A stretch of DNA of 64,000 bases, from assembly GCA_026708325.1 (NCBI GenBank), contig JAPOVC010000021.1:62001-126000 (forward strand), in the 5' to 3' direction. Both the position numbers and the translations under genes were made by a program. The number at the start of each line of letters is the position of its first letter. Positions within the stretch are counted from its first letter, which is position 1. The notes below the pieces were generated by a model, which was not told the origin of the DNA, searched no databases, and worked only from the letters and a program-made list of their open reading frames with translations. Origin of the DNA: Anaerolineaceae bacterium. GTDB taxonomy: Bacteria > Chloroflexota > Anaerolineae > Aggregatilineales > Phototrophicaceae. Of the stretch, positions 25,669 through 34,355 are shown in pieces.

Positions 25669-27228
25669 TCAGTAGCCCGCGCGCAGCAGTGCCCAGCTGA
25701 CCAGCGCCAGACCCGCCAGAATCAGCGCGCCGTAGAGCAGCAGACTGCGCAGCACACGGCCCTCGTCACCCTGGCCTATGCCGACCGTGCTGGCGCCCAC
25801 CAGAATCTTGGCCGGCGCCATCATGCTGGCGATGGCCCCCGCCGAGGTCTGCAACGCCAGCACCAGCGGTACGCTCAGCCCCAGCAACTGCGCACTATCC
25901 ATCTGCAGGCCGGCGAAGACCGCGTTGGAGTTGGTGTTGCTGCCGGTCATGAAGGAGCCGAGGGCGCCGATCAACGCGCCCACCAGCGCGTACCAGTCGG
26001 GCGCGACGGCGCGGCTGAGCCACTCGGCCAGGGTGCGCGTCATCCCGGCGTGCTGCATGACCGTCGCCATGGCCACCATTGCCAGAATGCCGATGGCCGG
26101 GCGCGTGCCCTGGCGATGCACGCCCGTCAACACCTCGCGCGCCGCCCCTGAAGCCAGCCAGCCACGCCGGCGGTAAAGCCAGAAGGACAGCAGGGTGCTG
26201 TAGAGCAGCACCGACGCGCCGTGCACCAGCAACGGGATGCCCACGACGCCGGCATCCGTCACCCAGCCCGCCGACGTCTGCAGCTGCGGAATCTGCAGGG
26301 AGAGTCGCAGTTGGGCGAGCGCGGTCTTCACCGGCTGCACGCCGATCAACGCGACGGCGAGGACGATCAGGATGACGTAGGGCGCGATCGCCAGGGGCAG
26401 TGGCGGGCCCTGCTTCTGACTCCCTGCGTCAGCGGCGCCCTTTCCGCGCCAGCGACGCCCGCGCGTGAGCAACAGGCCGGTCGCCAGTCCCGCCAGGCCG
26501 GCGCAGGCCGAGGCGATATTCCACAGGTCGATGACCGACATCGCATACTGCACCAGGGCCATCACCGCGCCGATGACCAGCAGCGGCGGCAGCGCTCGCC
26601 ACAGGCCGCGCAGGCCGGCCGCCGCGTACGCCGCCAGCGCGCCGCAGACCGGCGCGGCCAGTCCCAGCAGAATCGAGGTGGGCGGCGCCAGCAGGGCCGC
26701 CGCCTGGCCGGTGGCGCCGGTCAGCGCGATGAAAGAGGACCCCAGCGAGCCGTAGGTCACCGCCCAGGAATGGCCGATGAAAGGCACGATGACGGCCGGC
26801 AGGGGCGCCAGGCCAATGCCTACCAGCAGCGGCGCCGTCACCGCGACCGGGACGCCGAAGCCGCCCACGCCCTGCAGAAAGGAGGCGAAGACCCAGCCCA
26901 GCAGCAGGACGCGCAACACCGGGTCGCCGGTCAGGCTGCCAAACCAGGCGGCGATCACGTCCAGCGCGCCGGCCGCCCGCACGACCATGTAGAGCGCCAG
27001 CGCCGTCCAGACGATGAGCACGACGTCGAGCGTCAGCACCAGGGCCCGCAGATGGGCGTAGAGCAGCAGTTCGCCACCCGCGCCGAAGCGCAGCAGGGCG
27101 ATCAACAGCGCCACCAGCCAGCCGACCGGGCCGGCTTTGGCGCCGCCCATGCGCAGGCCGGTCATCAATACCAGCACGGTCAGCGGCGGGGCCGCCGCCA
27201 GCACTACGCTCAGGGGGTCAGAGGGCAT
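25669..27228 (-). CDS. L-lactate permease family transporter (LctP/LldP)
   Basis: 519 residues with 12 or more membrane helices. Family hallmarks include LQGVGGFGVPVAVTAPLL, FIGHSWAVTYGSLGSSF and the late GALGSFMTGSNTNSNAVF. Imports lactate, glycolate or a related 2-hydroxy acid with protons. Slightly short compared with the usual 540-560 residues. Stands alone, with no lactate dehydrogenase or lutABC genes nearby. Confidence 0.9.
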   Translation of the reverse strand: MPSDPLSVVLAAAPPLTVLVLMTGLRMGGAKAGPVGWLVALLIALLRFGAGGELLLYAHLRALVLTLDVVLIVWTALALYMVVRAAGALDVIAAWFGSLTGDPVLRVLLLGWVFASFLQGVGGFGVPVAVTAPLLVGIGLAPLPAVIVPFIGHSWAVTYGSLGSSFIALTGATGQAAALLAPPTSILLGLAAPVCGALAAYAAAGLRGLWRALPPLLVIGAVMALVQYAMSVIDLWNIASACAGLAGLATGLLLTRGRRWRGKGAADAGSQKQGPPLPLAIAPYVILIVLAVALIGVQPVKTALAQLRLSLQIPQLQTSAGWVTDAGVVGIPLLVHGASVLLYSTLLSFWLYRRRGWLASGAAREVLTGVHRQGTRPAIGILAMVAMATVMQHAGMTRTLAEWLSRAVAPDWYALVGALIGALGSFMTGSNTNSNAVFAGLQMDSAQLLGLSVPLVLALQTSAGAIASMMAPAKILVGASTVGIGQGDEGRVLRSLLLYGALILAGLALVSWALLRAGY

Positions 27229-27270
27229 GGGCAGGACTATACACCTGGGCCTGGCCCCTGTCAGGCGCGC

Positions 27271-27873
27271 TCAGGGCCGGCGCGCGCGCAGAAAGGCCAC
27301 ACGGGCCCCGGCACCGTGACTGGCGCGCGGGTCGGCGGGATCGGGGTACATGTCCGGGATGCAGCGCAGCCCGGCCTCTTCGACAATCAGCCCCGGCACG
27401 GCAGCGAGAAGCTTTTCAACCGTGGTGAATTCGTCGGCGTCAACCCCCCACAGCTCGCCCATCGAGCGGTCCCATTCGGCGACGAGCAGGGTACCGCCCG
27501 GGACAAGCGCCTGTGCGGCCATGCGCAAGACGCCCTGGCCCGCCGCGCCGGCGGGCAGCGCGTAGGTGCTGATGACCAGGTCATGGCGTGCATCCGGCTG
27601 CCATTTCGTAAAGTCCCGACGCAGGAAGCGCACGTCGAGGCCCCGGCCCCGGGCGGCGTCCCTGGCCAGCGCAATGGCCCGTGCCGAGCAGTCCACGCCG
27701 GTGACGCGCCAGCCGGCCCCGGCCAGCATCATGGCGTTTTCGCCGTTGCCGCACCCCAGGTCAAGCGCGGACCCCGGCCGCAGCGACGCCAGTTCGCCCT
27801 GCAGCACCCGCTCCGCCACCATGACGCTGCCGGCGTCGCTGTGCCAGGCTTCTTCCCAAAAGGCGCTGTCCAT
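27271..27873 (-). CDS. Class I SAM-dependent methyltransferase
   Basis: 200 residues. The SAM-binding motif I is SALDLGCGNGENAMMLAGAG, followed by motif II VTGVDCSARAIALAR and a DLVISTYAL motif. TehB/TPMT-like small-molecule methyltransferase; the acceptor is unknown. It is divergent from the HEAT-like gene, with about 80 bp between starts. Confidence 0.85.
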   Translation of the reverse strand: MDSAFWEEAWHSDAGSVMVAERVLQGELASLRPGSALDLGCGNGENAMMLAGAGWRVTGVDCSARAIALARDAARGRGLDVRFLRRDFTKWQPDARHDLVISTYALPAGAAGQGVLRMAAQALVPGGTLLVAEWDRSMGELWGVDADEFTTVEKLLAAVPGLIVEEAGLRCIPDMYPDPADPRASHGAGARVAFLRARRP

Positions 27874-27956
27874 GGGTTCTCACCTCCGCAGACGCCAGTA
27901 TTGCGCGGCGTGGCCTGCGCGGACAAGATACTGCGCATCGCAATCCGGGATAAACC

Positions 27957-28895
27957 ATGAAACTGGCCGAACTGGCCCGACAACTGGGACGCACGCAGGA
28001 TGAGGCCAGGCGCCGCGACCTGGCGCTGGAGTTGCTGGAGCGCAGCCGTCGCCGGGAGCACGTCGACGCGGCCCTGCGCGCGCTGGAAGGCAGCGACCTC
28101 GACGACGACGCGCGGCCCCTGCTGCGCGAGCGTGCGCTCTACTATTTCGAGGAGACCAGGCGCGACAACGGCGCCCTGATTCGCGAGCAACTGCTGCGCC
28201 TGCTGCTGGCCATCGGCCACCCGGACGAGCGCGATCTCTGGTTGCGCGCCCTGCACTGTTACGAAATCGAGCCCATGATGGGCGAGGTCACGCAGAACCT
28301 GCGCGCCATTGGCCTCGTGGGTCTGGCCATACACGAACCGGAACTGGCGCAGCTGCACGCGCTGCGTCTGCTGCACGAGCCGGAATCCGCCTCACGTTTC
28401 AACAGCGAGCCGGCGCTGACCGCGCTCAACCTGCTGGCGCAACAGGAGCAGGCGCAGCTGGTCTACGCCTGGCTGCTCTCCAGCGCCAGCGAGGCGCTGG
28501 ACCTGGCGCTGGACGAACTGGTGGGGCGCGCCCTGGAATCGCTGGGAGAAGACTTCCCCGCCGACCTGTACCGCCCGCTGCTGGAGCAGTTCGCCCGGCG
28601 CGACCGGGCGCTGGTCAGCATGGGCCTGGCGACGCATATCATTGAAAGTCGCTCGGAAACGCTATACGACGCGCTGGAAACGATCCTCATCAAAACGCGG
28701 CACGACGAACTGCACCATTACATCCTGGTGCTGCTGGCCGGCGCGCGCGATGATGAACTGGAAGGGCGTCTGCTGGCCCTGGCCAAACTCAGCCCGCCCC
28801 GACGCCGCAAGAATTTCCTCGCCGCCCTGGAGCTGCTGCCCGCTGAGCCGGACCAGGACCTGCTGACCCTGTTGCGTCAGCCGCAGGACTTCTGA
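27957..28895 (+). CDS. Uncharacterised all-helical (HEAT-like) repeat protein
   Basis: 312 residues, almost entirely amphipathic helices rich in Leu, Ala, Glu and Arg (LLRLLLAIGHPDERDLWLRALH, LALDELVGRALESL). This is consistent with a HEAT/ARM-type solenoid used for protein contacts. No catalytic motif or signal peptide, so cytosolic. Its 3' end overlaps the convergent LivK-like gene by 19 bp. No family name can be given. Confidence 0.6.
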   Translation: MKLAELARQLGRTQDEARRRDLALELLERSRRREHVDAALRALEGSDLDDDARPLLRERALYYFEETRRDNGALIREQLLRLLLAIGHPDERDLWLRALHCYEIEPMMGEVTQNLRAIGLVGLAIHEPELAQLHALRLLHEPESASRFNSEPALTALNLLAQQEQAQLVYAWLLSSASEALDLALDELVGRALESLGEDFPADLYRPLLEQFARRDRALVSMGLATHIIESRSETLYDALETILIKTRHDELHHYILVLLAGARDDELEGRLLALAKLSPPRRRKNFLAALELLPAEPDQDLLTLLRQPQDF

Positions 28896-30130
28896 GGGCA
28901 GGCGCTGGCCCAGTCGATGCCGTAGGCGCCGCCGTAGCGTTTGAGTATGTTGATCTCGCCACCCTCGATGACGAAAACGCCGCTCGGCGCGCTCACGCAT
29001 TCGCCACCTGGCTGGCAAGTGATCGTGCCGGATGCGCCCTCGTAACCCTCCAGCGAGTCGACGTAGTCCAGCAACGCAGCGCGGTCGATGCGCAGCCCGC
29101 CGTCGTCCCCCGGCTCCGCGACGGCCTCAATCGCGTCCAGCAGAATGTGCCAGGCGTCATAGCCGCCGAGGAAGTAGGGCGCGGAAGGTGGCTCGCCATA
29201 CGCCGCCTCGAAGCGCTCCTTCAGCGCGGTCGCCGCCTCCGAATCCGGCTCCAGCGGCGTGACTCCGTAGAGCCCGTCCGCGCCTGCTCCGAGCTCGTCA
29301 ATCAGGCTGTTGGCCCAGCCCAGTTCATTGCCAAGAAATGGCAGGTCGCCGAGGCCCGCCGCCTCGCGCCCGGCCAGCACGGCCAGGGTGTGCGCCATGT
29401 CGCAGGAGCAGAACAACCAGTCCGGCCCGGCCGCCGCGATCTCCCGCAACTTTTCGTCCAGCGCCTCTTGCTCCATGCCGGTCGGCAGCAGCGTTTCGCC
29501 CACAATCTCGCCGCCCATCCCGCTGAAGCGCTGGTCCAGTTCCCCGGCCAACCCCTGGTAGAAGAGGTTGCTTTCGCTATAGACGATGGCGACGCGACGC
29601 GCCCCGACCTCTTCGTAGAGGTAATGGGCGGCCCCGGCCATCACACCCGTATCCGGCGCCACCAGGCGATGAAAGCTGCTGAAGCCCTGCTCGCTGAGGG
29701 CCGGCAGCGTGCAACTGGGGGTGATGCTGGTGTAGCCGGCCTCGTCCAGCAGTGGCGCGACGGCCATGCAGGCGCTGGAACAGTTGGGGCCGACGATGGC
29801 GGCGACGCGCCCCTGGGCGACGTGGTCCGCCGCCAGCGCCGCGGCCTGGTCGGCGTCACAGCCTGAATCGCCGTCTATCAGTTCCACGGAAACGTTGCGC
29901 CCGGCGATGCTCAGGCCCGGTCGCTCCGCCTGGGCCAGCAGCAGGCCCAGTTTGCTGACGTGGTTGTCGTCCCCTTCAGCCGAGGAGCGCGTCATCACGC
30001 CCAGGGCCACCGGCTCATCCGGCGCCACGACGAGCACCCCTTCGTCAGCGACCAGTGGGAAAGCAAACAGCATGACCAAACAGAGGCCAGACGCCACGGC
30101 CAGGCGGCGCATCCTTCCTGCCATGCTCAT
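28877..30130 (-). CDS. Branched-chain amino acid-type ABC substrate-binding protein (LivK-like)
   Basis: 417 residues. Signal peptide GRMRRLAVASGLCLVMLFAF, then a type I periplasmic-binding fold: VAAIVGPNCSSACMAVAPLLDEAGYTSITPS, RVAIVYSESNLFYQGLAGEL and PYFLGGYDAWHILLDAI. Binds an amino acid or small amide outside the membrane. The ATG at 30130 has GGGAGGT six bases upstream, so an extended frame to 30178 is rejected. No livHMGF permease or ATPase genes are adjacent, so it is an orphan receptor. Confidence 0.85.
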   Translation of the reverse strand: MSMAGRMRRLAVASGLCLVMLFAFPLVADEGVLVVAPDEPVALGVMTRSSAEGDDNHVSKLGLLLAQAERPGLSIAGRNVSVELIDGDSGCDADQAAALAADHVAQGRVAAIVGPNCSSACMAVAPLLDEAGYTSITPSCTLPALSEQGFSSFHRLVAPDTGVMAGAAHYLYEEVGARRVAIVYSESNLFYQGLAGELDQRFSGMGGEIVGETLLPTGMEQEALDEKLREIAAAGPDWLFCSCDMAHTLAVLAGREAAGLGDLPFLGNELGWANSLIDELGAGADGLYGVTPLEPDSEAATALKERFEAAYGEPPSAPYFLGGYDAWHILLDAIEAVAEPGDDGGLRIDRAALLDYVDSLEGYEGASGTITCQPGGECVSAPSGVFVIEGGEINILKRYGGAYGIDWASACPQKSCG

Positions 30131-30174
30131 GTAGTTACCTCCCTGCATGACGGCATCAAAGACATTTCCGGTCA

Positions 30175-30522
30175 TCAACGATCACGGTCTTCGCGCAGCA
30201 TTTGCTGCGGTGTTGCAGCGTCCGCCGGAGGCGTCCAGCCAATCCGGTCAATCTCCTCACTGACTTCAGCCCGATTCCGTTTGCGGATCGCTTCCCGTTC
30301 CTCAACAACCGGATTCGACCATGATTCGCTGGCGCGCCCGAGTTTTCTGCTACGGCGGCGAATTTCCTCCAGAATTTCCTTGCGACTGCCTGCGTTCCGC
30401 TCCCTGTCCCGTGACGGCCCTGTGATCCCGTTTTCGCGCAACGCGCGCTCCAGCCGTTCCTCGACGACCTCGCCGACCAGTTGCCTCAATTCCTCGCGCG
30501 TCATGTCGCCAACGCGTTCCAT
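30175..30522 (-). CDS. Small charged hypothetical protein
   Basis: 115 residues starting MERVGDMTREELRQLVGEVV. The N-terminal 30 residues look like the helix common to small antitoxin-like or DNA-associated proteins; the rest is a charged, probably disordered segment (RSRKLGRASESW, EEREAIRKRNRAEV). No adjacent toxin candidate. A GTG eight codons earlier (30546) is an alternative start. Function unknown. Confidence 0.4.
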   Translation of the reverse strand: MERVGDMTREELRQLVGEVVEERLERALRENGITGPSRDRERNAGSRKEILEEIRRRSRKLGRASESWSNPVVEEREAIRKRNRAEVSEEIDRIGWTPPADAATPQQMLREDRDR

Positions 30523-30572
30523 GAGAGTCCCACGCTGTCTCACCAACGTCCCGATTGTAGCACAGGGGGAAA

Positions 30573-31520
30573 TTAGTCCGTCCGCGATCCTCGCGGCGCT
30601 TCTTCGGGCGCGTCGCGCTCCGCGCGGGCGGCGAGGCGGCGACGGGCGCGCTGCAGGTCCTGTTCATGCTTGAGCAGCACCGACAGCGTACGTTCCAGCG
30701 TGCGCCGGTCGAGCGTGTCGGCTTCCAGCGCCACCAGCGCCTTCGCCCAGTCGATCGTCTCGGAGATGCCGGGGTTCTTGCGCAGGTCCAGGTCGCGCAG
30801 GCCCTGCACCAGCGCCACCACGCGGGCCGCCAGACGTTCGTTCAGTTGCGGCACGTGCAGGCGCAGGATTTCGAGTTCGGCTTCCTGAGTGGGATAGTCG
30901 ATGAAGATGTAGAGGCAACGCCGCCGCAGCGCCTCGGAAAGCTCGCGCGTGTGGTTGCTGGTGAGCACCACGGCGGGGCGATGGCGCGCGCGGATCGTGC
31001 CCAGCTCCGGCACGCTGACCTGGAACTCGCTCAGTACCTCCAGCAGAAAGGCCTCAAACTCCGCGTCGGCGCGGTCGATCTCGTCGATCAGCAACAGCGC
31101 CGGTTCCTCGCTGGTGATGGCCTGCAACAGCGGCCGCGCCAGCAGAAAGCGCTCGGAGAAGAAGACCTCTTCCTCGGCCGCCAGGCGGTTGGCGGCGTCG
31201 GTCAGGCTGCTGGCCCGGGCCAGCATCTCGCCCAGCTTGTCGCGCAGCAACTGCGTATACAACATCTGCCGCGCGTATTCCCATTCATAGAGCGCGCGGC
31301 TCTCGTCCAGTCCCTCGTAACATTGCAGGCGAATCAGGCGGCGGCCGCTGGCGGCAGCCCAGGCGCCGGCCAGCGCCGTCTTGCCGACGCCCGCCGGGCC
31401 CTCGGCCAGCAGCGGGCGCTCCAGTCGCTGCGCGAGGAACAGTACCGTCCTGAGCTCGTCGCCGGCGATGTAGCCCTGCGCGCCCAGGGCCTGACCCAGG
31501 GCGGCGGGGGCGTCAGACAT
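30573..31520 (-). CDS. MoxR-family AAA+ ATPase
   Basis: 315 residues. Walker A is AEGPAGVGKTALA near residue 40, Walker B ALLLIDEIDRAD, sensor 1 VVLTSNHTRELSEALRRRC. MoxR ATPases act as chaperones that insert metal cofactors or activate VWA-domain partners. No VWA gene is adjacent. Its ATG TCT GAC start lies in DNA duplicated at 32220, where the same bases form the end of uppS; originally the two genes overlapped (ATGTCTGA), and an insertion has separated them. Confidence 0.9.
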   Translation of the reverse strand: MSDAPAALGQALGAQGYIAGDELRTVLFLAQRLERPLLAEGPAGVGKTALAGAWAAASGRRLIRLQCYEGLDESRALYEWEYARQMLYTQLLRDKLGEMLARASSLTDAANRLAAEEEVFFSERFLLARPLLQAITSEEPALLLIDEIDRADAEFEAFLLEVLSEFQVSVPELGTIRARHRPAVVLTSNHTRELSEALRRRCLYIFIDYPTQEAELEILRLHVPQLNERLAARVVALVQGLRDLDLRKNPGISETIDWAKALVALEADTLDRRTLERTLSVLLKHEQDLQRARRRLAARAERDAPEEAPRGSRTD

Positions 31521-31582
31521 GCGGTGTGGAGAGTTTGTGCCGCAGTTGTTCGTCGGTTTCGCCGAAGCGCCGCGTGCGCCGG
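31509..31582. repeat. 74-bp perfect direct repeat, left copy
   Basis: Identical over 74 bp to 32220-32293. This copy holds the moxR start codon plus an inactive duplicate of the last codons of uppS (RFGETDEQLRHKLSTPHV). With the right copy it brackets the AT-rich insert at 31583-32219. Confidence 0.95.
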
Positions 31583-32219
31583 AACTGTATTGAACTGTTG
31601 GAGCGAGAAATACTCAATGTTGTCACTCTTTCTAATATTTCATTGGGCGCATGATTCTTGGAGATTTTGAGTTTTATCTGCGCTGCCTTTGACTATGAGT
31701 ATGATGTGATCAAATTGCAAATCCTCACGAGATCTGCAATTCACACAGTGCCCCCAGTCTCTTGTCCACAAAGCCTTCTTCACTTGTGATGGCAAGGCTT
31801 CCTGTTTGAACTGTTAGTATCGTCGACGCCATCCCGTAACAGTCTCAAATGCTCAATTTCCTCTTGGTATTTTTGCTTCCTTCCCCAAACTAAGAGGGCT
31901 ATTTCTTCAGCAGTCGGTCCTCGTTCTGTCCAGTAGAATCCATCCTCCGTCCACCAAAGAATACGCCCCTTTTCGGCGCCGATTTTGGCTGCACCATGTT
32001 CATCTAGTAGTCTCGCAACCTCAAAGTATTCTTCTTTCGAGTATCTAAAGAAACGTTTGTTCGTAATGTAAAACCTGTAGTGAGTGAAAAGCAGACCATT
32101 TCTGCTTATCAGTATGTTGTTGGCTTTTTCCAAAGTCATGACGCAACTGTCGAGAATGTGTCCAATGGATTAACCGGATTAGTGTTTGCTTGGTCTACCG
32201 CCTGATTCTCATTGTCGCA
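31583..32219. mobile_element. AT-rich 637-bp insert between uppS and moxR
   Basis: Flanked by the perfect 74-bp direct repeats. By hand count 21 of 60 bases at 31621-31680 are G or C, against 43 of 60 at 31441-31500 in moxR. It encodes one small gene (31780-32139, minus strand) and has about 200 bp with no gene on its left. No transposase, integrase or terminal inverted repeat is seen. Mobile origin is inferred from composition and the duplication. Confidence 0.55.
31780..32139 (-). CDS. Cargo gene of the insert: unknown WTEDGFYW-motif protein
   Basis: 119 residues. The first half, NGLLFTHYRFYITNKRFFRYSKEEYF, is basic and aromatic; the centre has LLDEHGAAKIGAEKGRILWWTEDGFYWTERG; then a helix TAEEIALLVWGRKQKYQEEIEHLR. 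The Trp/Tyr-rich ILWW..DGFYW hairpin looks like a conserved small domain, but I cannot name it. No good ribosome site precedes the ATG. A mini-nuclease or regulator is possible; there is no catalytic motif I can defend. Confidence 0.5.
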   Translation of the reverse strand: MTLEKANNILISRNGLLFTHYRFYITNKRFFRYSKEEYFEVARLLDEHGAAKIGAEKGRILWWTEDGFYWTERGPTAEEIALLVWGRKQKYQEEIEHLRLLRDGVDDTNSSNRKPCHHK

Positions 32220-32293
32220 GGCGTCAGACATGCGGTGTGGAGAGTTTGTGCCGCAGTTGTTCGTCGGTTTCGCCGAAGCGCCGCGTGCGCCGG
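32220..32293. repeat. 74-bp perfect direct repeat, right copy
   Basis: Same 74 bp as 31509-31582. This copy contains the genuine end of uppS, including its TGA at 32224-32226, and an orphaned ATGTCTGAC that would have started moxR before the insertion. Confidence 0.95.
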
Positions 32294-32991
32294 CTGTATT
32301 CCTCCAGCGCCTCGCGCAGATGCTCGCGGCCGAAATCCGGCCAGTAGACGGCCGTGAAATGGTATTCGGCGTAGCTGCCCTGCCAGACGAGGAAGTTGCT
32401 CAGGCGCTGCTCGCCGCTGGTGCGAATGATGAGGTCCGGGTCGGGCAGGGAGCCTGTGTACATGTAGCGGTCGATCAGGTCCTCGTCGATGGCCTCCGGC
32501 GCGATGCCCTCGGCGACGATGCGGCGCACGGCCCGCACGATTTCGTCGCGGCCGCCGTAGTTGAGCGCCACGTTGAGGATCAGAGTGCGATTGTGGCGCG
32601 TCAGGGCCACGGCATGGCGGATCTTGCGCTGCAGTTTGGGGGGGATGCCCTCCAGTTCGCCGATATGGCGGATCTGCACGCCCTGCTCATCCAGTTCGCG
32701 CAGTTCGCGGTCGATGACCAGTTCGAGGGTCTCCATCAACACGCGGATCTCGGCGCGCGGGCGTTTCCAGTTCTCCGTGGAGAAAGCGAAGAGCGTAAGC
32801 ACCTCGATGCCGGTTTCAACGGCGGCGCGCAGGATTTCGCGCAGGTTTTCCGTGCCCTGGCGATGACCAACCGCCCGCGGCAGGCCGCGCGCCCGGGCCC
32901 AGCGCCCGTTGCCATCCATGATGATGGCCACGTGCCGCGGCACGTGCACCGGCGAACTGCCGTTTGGGAAAGCGCCCATGGTTTCGCTCAT
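32224..32991 (-). CDS. uppS: Undecaprenyl diphosphate synthase (cis-prenyltransferase)
   Basis: 255 residues. The catalytic HVAIIMDGNGRWARARGLPR motif lies near residue 20, followed by GHRQGTENLREIL and FAFSTENWKRP, with the C-terminal IIRTSGEQRLSNFLVWQ and DFGREHLREALEEY segments. Makes the C55 lipid carrier for cell-wall synthesis. It lies 18 bp after frr, in the standard bacterial frr-uppS order. The next original gene, moxR, has been pushed away by the insert. Confidence 0.97.
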   Translation of the reverse strand: MSETMGAFPNGSSPVHVPRHVAIIMDGNGRWARARGLPRAVGHRQGTENLREILRAAVETGIEVLTLFAFSTENWKRPRAEIRVLMETLELVIDRELRELDEQGVQIRHIGELEGIPPKLQRKIRHAVALTRHNRTLILNVALNYGGRDEIVRAVRRIVAEGIAPEAIDEDLIDRYMYTGSLPDPDLIIRTSGEQRLSNFLVWQGSYAEYHFTAVYWPDFGREHLREALEEYSRRTRRFGETDEQLRHKLSTPHV

Positions 32992-33009
32992 TGGCGGCCC
33001 TGCGCGGGT

Positions 33010-33567
33010 TCAGACCTCCAGGATTTCCGTTTCCTTGGCCTCACCCATCTCGTCGATCCTGGAGATGGTGTCATCGGTGAGTTTCTGCACCTTCTCCTGA
33101 CCCGATTTCATCTCGTCCTCGGAGATCAGCTTTTCGCGCTCGAATTCCTTCAGGTCGTCATTGGCCGAGCGCCGGATGTTGCGCGCCGACACGCGCGCCT
33201 CCTCAATGCGCCGGTTGAGCACCTTCACCAGTTCCTGGCGCCGCTCCCGCGTCAGGGGCGGCATGTTCAGGCGGATGACGTCGCCATCCGTGCCCGGTGT
33301 TGCGCCCACGTTGGCCTGCAGGATGGCGCGCTCGATGCCCTTGATGGACGCCTTGTCGTAGGGGCGGATGAGGATTTGCAGGGCCTCGGGCGTCGAAATG
33401 TTGGCCAGCTGACGCAACTCCGATTCCTGACCGTAGTACTCGACCTTGAGCCGGTCCACCAGCGCCGTGCTGGCGCGACCGCTGCGAATCCCCGCCAGGT
33501 CCTCGCCCAGAAAGGACAAGGTCGCGCGCATCTTTTCCCTGGCTTCGTCCATGATGTCGTCAATCAT
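33010..33567 (-). CDS. frr: Ribosome recycling factor
   Basis: 185 residues, normal length. Opens IDDIMDEAREKMRATLSFL, then GRASTALVDRLKVEYYG, NISTPEALQILIRPYDK and a C-terminal DEMKSGQEKVQKLTDD helix. Splits the post-termination ribosome with EF-G. Its ATG overlaps the rlmB stop (ATGA), so it is translated with the upstream methyltransferase. Confidence 0.98.
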   Translation of the reverse strand: MIDDIMDEAREKMRATLSFLGEDLAGIRSGRASTALVDRLKVEYYGQESELRQLANISTPEALQILIRPYDKASIKGIERAILQANVGATPGTDGDVIRLNMPPLTRERRQELVKVLNRRIEEARVSARNIRRSANDDLKEFEREKLISEDEMKSGQEKVQKLTDDTISRIDEMGEAKETEILEV

Positions 33568-34355
33568 GGTCGTCCCCCTGTTCCACGGGCGGCCACCGGA
33601 GCCGCCTGCCCTTCCCAGCCGCGCGCCTGCCAGGCGCTGTAGAGCGCGATGGAGCCGACCGTGGCCACGTTCAGACTGGCGACCTGGCCGCGCATCGGCA
33701 ATGATAACAGCATATCACAGTTGTCGCGCACCAGCCGGCGCATGCCCTGCCCTTCACTGCCCAGCACCAGCCCCAGCGCCATGTTAAGGTCCGTCTGCCC
33801 GAGGGGCGGGATGTCTCCCCCAGGCTCCAGTCCGACCAGCCACACGTCCTGCGCCTTGAGCGCCTTCATCGCGTTGACCAGGTTGGGCACGCGAATGACG
33901 TTCAGATGCTCGATGGCGCCGGCCGAGGCATTGACCACCGCCGGCGTGATGGTCACCGCGTTGCGCTGCGGCAGAAAGACGCCGTGCACGCCCACCGCGT
34001 CCGCCACCCGCAGCAGACTGCCGACGTTCTGCGGATCCTGCAGCAGGTCCAGCAGCAAGAGAAAGGGGCGCTCGTCGCGCTCCTCCGCCAGGGCCAGCAC
34101 GTCCTCGCTGCTGGCGTAGGGGTAGGGACTGACGCGCAGCACGACGTTCTGATGATTGGCGCCGTCCGCCAGGTCGTCCATGATGCGGCGCGGCACCCGC
34201 CGCAGGGGCAGACTGCGCTCCTCCGCCAGCGCGATGATGCCGGCGCTGCGGCCGCCTTCATCGGCGCCTTCGGTCAGCAGGAGCTGCTCGCCCTGCCGGC
34301 GATTGGCGCGCAGGGCTTCCATTACGGCCCAGTGACCGTAAAGGAAGTCGCTCAT
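33564..34355 (-). CDS. rlmB: 23S rRNA 2'-O-methyltransferase, TrmH/RlmB (SPOUT) family
   Basis: 263 residues. N-terminal substrate-binding domain (FLYGHWAVMEALRAN) and C-terminal SPOUT knot with motif 1 DPQNVGSLLRVADAVG, motif 2 LVLGSEGQGMRRLV and motif 3 LPMRGQVASLNVATVGSIAL. Expected to methylate G2251 of 23S rRNA. It overlaps cysS by four bases upstream and frr by four downstream; cysS-rlmB is a common bacterial pairing. Other TrmH-type targets cannot be fully excluded. Confidence 0.93.
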   Translation of the reverse strand: MSDFLYGHWAVMEALRANRRQGEQLLLTEGADEGGRSAGIIALAEERSLPLRRVPRRIMDDLADGANHQNVVLRVSPYPYASSEDVLALAEERDERPFLLLLDLLQDPQNVGSLLRVADAVGVHGVFLPQRNAVTITPAVVNASAGAIEHLNVIRVPNLVNAMKALKAQDVWLVGLEPGGDIPPLGQTDLNMALGLVLGSEGQGMRRLVRDNCDMLLSLPMRGQVASLNVATVGSIALYSAWQARGWEGQAAPVAARGTGGRP

